Source: Capsicum annuum (taxonomy: Eukaryota > Streptophyta > Magnoliopsida > Solanales > Solanaceae). Taken from it: DNA of 64,000 nt. Below the pieces are notes generated by a model. It was not told where the DNA came from, ran no database searches, and worked only from the letters and a program-made list of their open reading frames with translations. How positions within the stretch are numbered: the first letter of the stretch is position 1; each line of letters starts with the position of its first letter. The position numbers and the translations under genes were made by a program. Positions 60,615 through 64,000 of this stretch are shown here, piece by piece. The DNA lies in the NCBI RefSeq assembly GCF_002878395.1, contig NC_061115.1, forward strand, positions 55,235,730 to 55,299,729, read 5' to 3'.

Positions 60615-63053
60615 TGTAACACCCCCGAGACTACACCCTGGGTGTCACATGGTGCTTACGACCCCAAAAGACCACAAGCTAACCCTTGACTGGTACCTGC
60701 TGTGAGCACTGAATAATAATCATGAAACATATGCGGAAGCATGACTAATAATTCCATACGGTTCATAGTACCAAATCAAAACTGAATACATCTATAGAAT
60801 AACTACTAACTGATAATGTCTGAAAAGCCTCTACACATCTGAAATAAAAGAGTTGATGGGATAGGACCTAACTAACTCAGAACTGTTGTCTGCAATAACT
60901 GAAATACTAAAATAATATAATGGCTAAATAAATATCATGTTCTCGATGGATGAGGACTCACTACTATAGTTGCAACTGATAGACTGATTTAGCGAAGTAC
61001 GGTCAGAAATCTAAGCATTTGAACCTATGATATGAGACATCATTGTGCAAAGAGAGAGCATACATCAGTACTTTGGATGTACTGGTATGCTAGGTGAGGC
61101 TATGATTATATGAATGGGCTCATGTGCATGAGATGATAACTGACTGAATGTATATCATGAAGTAACTGGATAAGAGTACATCCAATACTGCAACTATGAA
61201 ACAAACTGAAGATGTAATATTGCGCATATAGGTATATATCATGTATCTGTGACTATACTGAATCTGAATACTTAATTATGATGGTTGAGTAACTGATAAC
61301 TGATAGGCATGGTCCTGTAGAACTGTCTAAGTTCTTTATTGATTATTGAGACTGAAATTATAACTGTGGGAGTGTTCATATAACCAATATACCCCGATTA
61401 TAGACTGATATGGGGTTCAACTTGTGACCCCAGTTGGAATGGTGTTAGCACCTTGCCACGGGATACAAACAATGATGTGTCAACCCTAATCTGGCAAGAG
61501 GACTCATCAAATATATATATATATATATATATATGATTGTGTCAACCCTAGTTTGGCAGGACAATGACTCACCCTACGTTGGCTATGTAGTTCTGTAACT
61601 CAGGAATTGCTACTAAGGGTCAAACCCTTTACTGGCAGAAATGCCCCCATCCCTGGGTTTGCTCGGTGCTGAATCCTACTCCCAACTAAACCGACACTGA
61701 TCACTACACTATACTAAGCTTGACTGAACTTACTTTGATTTTGTTAACCGATCAAATATGGCCATTCGGAATGTTATAGGAACATTCTAGTACGACTGGA
61801 AACTAAGTAAGAAGCTAATTTTGGGTATACAATACCCCTAAGAATCGATAGCATAATTAAAGGAACCATATCATAAGTTTAGAGCATTACAATTAGGACG
61901 TCGTGCATAAATCATTCACATAGGCATTTTGTCAAACACTTGGGGAGAATGGTTCTTGAACATGAGGAAAATAACATGGGATTATCATGATTACATCATT
62001 CAATTCACAATTCATGGTTTATGTCATGAGGAGTACATAAATCAACACACATACTAGTTTATTTACTTGAAATTCATAATCTTCTTGGTCTAAAACCCAT
62101 AAACTCAACACATGCATGAACACAATTCAATTTAAAAATATAAATCATAATTTAAATCTTGCAAAGAGGTTTTTGAACTCCAAGGGTGGAAGAAAATCCA
62201 AGGATGAACACCAAACAAACCTGAGTAGTTGAATTCTTGAAGTATCTTGAAAATTTTCTTGAGAATTAATCTTGAATTTTAAAGGCTAGGGTTTTTATTT
62301 GAGAGAGAATGTTCTTGATTTGAGGGAATTTGAATAAAATAATGACTAATTAGGCTATTAGGGCATTAATATTGTGTTTTGGACTGATTAGGGTCATGGA
62401 AAAAGACCCAACTGCCTCTGAAAAGAATTAAATTTTCGTCACTAAAACTCCCAATTTTGCCCATCATCGCAATGCGGTGCCATCATGGTGAGGCACTAGA
62501 TTTTGAATGCATGTGTATCCCACAAACAAGTGCAAAAATGAACTTTGATGCTACACGGTGGGATCGCGTTGCATCTCTGGAAATTGACCAGTGCTAATTG
62601 ACAATCCTCCGCGATGTGATGCTTATCGCGGTGCTTCACTGGAAAATGCCAATTGGAAAGTAGAACTTCACCGCTATGTAGTACTATCATGGTGATTCAG
62701 TGGAAACTAATGAGTGCCATTGTTGGGGTCACCGCGATGCGGTGCTGCTCGTATTGAGCTACTCCTTTCACTAAAAGTGTCATAACTTCTCACCCGAGGA
62801 TCATATTTGGGCAAAATTGATTGCATTGGAAAGATTATTCAATTTCCTACAGTTTGGTGGGTCTTGAGATTGAAAATTATGAGTATAGAAAAAGTTATGC
62901 TCATTTGAAGTTGATCAAAGTAACATTCTTATCGAAAACTCAATCGGAATGGGATATTTTGATTCACCAAATAGCTAGGAGTTGTTTGGGACCTTAATAT
63001 ATATCAAACTAACTCTTAAAGCTACCAAAGAACCATAATGTACTATGCATACA
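60615..63053 (-). mobile_element. solo LTR in the inverted-repeat arm
   Basis: 2439 bp, plus-strand ends TGTAACACCCCC and TGCATACA, flanked by CCAGG on both sides (60610-60614 and 63054-63058). Its first part resembles the outer chromovirus LTR (GAGACTACACCCTGGGTGTC against GAGTACACCCTAGGCGTCAC), so it belongs to a related family in the same orientation. No internal region remains, the expected outcome of recombination between two LTRs. A CGCGATGCGGTG block lies at 62455-62760. Confidence 0.9.
61511..61534. repeat. (AT)12 microsatellite
   Basis: Twelve AT units inside the solo LTR. Confidence 0.9.
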
Positions 63054-63895
63054 CCAGGCCACCGCCACCTCCTACCAGTTCAAAACTTTTTCCTTACCCC
63101 ATGCTCGATCCCCCCACTCCACTACCCCAGCCTTAAATATATTTTTAATAAAGGATTCATAATTTTTTTCTTACCCCAACTCCCTTTTCTATTCGTTATC
63201 ATTGTTTTGTGTTAAATATATATATAAATATTTTTCTATTTAAGTGGCGAACACAAAAAATAATTAAGAAATAATTTATGTTTTTATTTTTTTTGTATAC
63301 CATACCGAACACACCCGAAGCATACATAGGATGCATTCAAACTTTGTACTTGTCGTTGTGGATCATGTTTCAAAATACCAAAAGAAAATGAAATTTGATA
63401 CCATAAAAAATGAATTCGATTATATTTATTTTAATCTACTCTTGTGTTGATTTTGTTAAAATTTATATAAACTTAGTAACTTTGTGACAGATTAGCAGCA
63501 AAAAAATTATTTCATTAACAATTATTTATAAATGTAACACATATAATAATTAAGGGCATTTTAATAAATTTACCAGTCATGATATATCATACCGTCCAAC
63601 CAAAATATAAAATTGTTACTAAACAATAGTGAACGATACAATCCATCTAAATATTATATTGTACTATATTGTATTGTACAATACCACATCATACAATATC
63701 GTATATTATGAAACTATGGCAAACCACCATCCAAATAATGTGTAAGTGAGAATTTTCATGGTTACCAAACAATGCGATTAAACCATAAAATCTCATATAT
63801 TTTAAGAAACAAACAAAACAAACATGGTTCTCTTAGTAACTACCACCATACCATACTATGGAAAATAATCATCCAAACAGTGTGTAAAGGGCCAT

Positions 63896-64000
63896 ATTCC
63901 TCTAGAATTAGGAAAGTTATCAAATTTTAGTCTGTTAGATTTCGATGATACATACAATATGGTCAGTCAAATTCCCACAGGTATTTCTAATACATCCTCT
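63896..64000 (+). pseudogene. LRR receptor-like protein fragment, right piece
   Basis: From codon 63896 to the window edge the frame is open: IPLELGKLSNFSLLDF then DDTYNMVSQIPTGISNTSS. This has the L-x-x-L-x-L and Q-I-P-x-x-I spacing of plant receptor LRRs. Its first two codons, ATT CCT, repeat the last two of the left fragment (594-599). Skipping one copy gives 16 + 8 = 24 residues for the interrupted repeat. The gene continues beyond the window, where more repeats, a transmembrane helix and a kinase should be sought. It is called a pseudogene because of the interruption. Confidence 0.75.

Larger units (their letters stand above)
58580..63886. mobile_element. composite long inverted-repeat element
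   Basis: Arm L (58580-59726) and a second unit X (59727-60184) are followed by their inverted copies: L' (60185-60609 continued at 63059-63735) and X' (63736-63886). All outer ends read CAC..TGTTTGGATG, as in a common Solanaceae TIR element. The arms include G-rich (59160-59600) and complementary C-rich (60290-60560) tracts. No transposase is present. A MITE lies inside X and a solo LTR inside L'. I found no convincing flanking duplication. Confidence 0.75.

Noticed and set aside
600..63895. The whole block as a single transposon with a hexamer target duplication
   Set aside because: Its two ends are not inverted or direct repeats of each other and several independent elements abut inside it; ATTCCT may be partly chance because Ile-Pro is a conserved LRR codon pair.

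Overview
This window looks like plant nuclear heterochromatin, most likely from a Solanaceae genome. Capsicum is my best guess from remembered repeat families, not from a search. It holds no intact gene. It is AT-rich and filled with nested transposable elements whose termini and target-site duplications (TSDs) can mostly be read directly. Both edges carry leucine-rich-repeat (LRR) receptor-like coding sequence on the + strand. The left piece ends at 599 and the right piece starts at 63896, and together they complete one 24-residue repeat in phase. About 63.3 kb of elements therefore appears to have accumulated inside one LRR receptor gene.

Layout, left to right. (1) 1-600: a possible short LTR and the left LRR piece. 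(2) 1.2-14.1 kb: a Mutator-like (MULE) transposase gene with short-palindrome arrays on both sides, split by LTR element A (3292-12187, TSD CATCA). (3) 14.3-34 kb: a ~241-bp tandem repeat split by a minus-strand Ty3/gypsy chromovirus (14881-33653, TSD TTAAT). Its gag gene is itself split by a plus-strand gag-only element (21955-30875, TSD TGAAC). (4) 34-39.5 kb: an inverted duplication of MULE-type sequence, a Stowaway-like MITE, and a 172-bp tandem repeat. (5) 39.5-52.5 kb: a decayed ULP/C48 protease-like gene with exons, interrupted by a solo-LTR-like insert (40542-42202) and by LTR element B (44537-52359). (6) 52.6-57.9 kb: a minus-strand GRF zinc-finger remnant and a second, minus-strand ULP-like gene, ending in a large palindrome and 21-bp repeat array. 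(7) 58.6-63.9 kb: a long inverted repeat with a 9-bp-TSD MITE and a solo LTR (60615-63053, TSD CCAGG) inside it, then the right LRR piece.

A recurring theme is an 18-bp palindrome, CATCTGTTGCAACAGATG, present in diverged copies in about a dozen arrays. The arrays surround the MULE transposase, the ULP-like genes and the GRF gene, and some lie inside introns of the ULP-like genes. This resembles MULEs that carry ULP-like genes (the Kaonashi type described in Arabidopsis). The association of the palindrome arrays with these genes is the most system-like signal here. All coding sequences have stops or frameshifts, so I read them as pseudogenes. Percentages quoted are counts by eye over short stretches.
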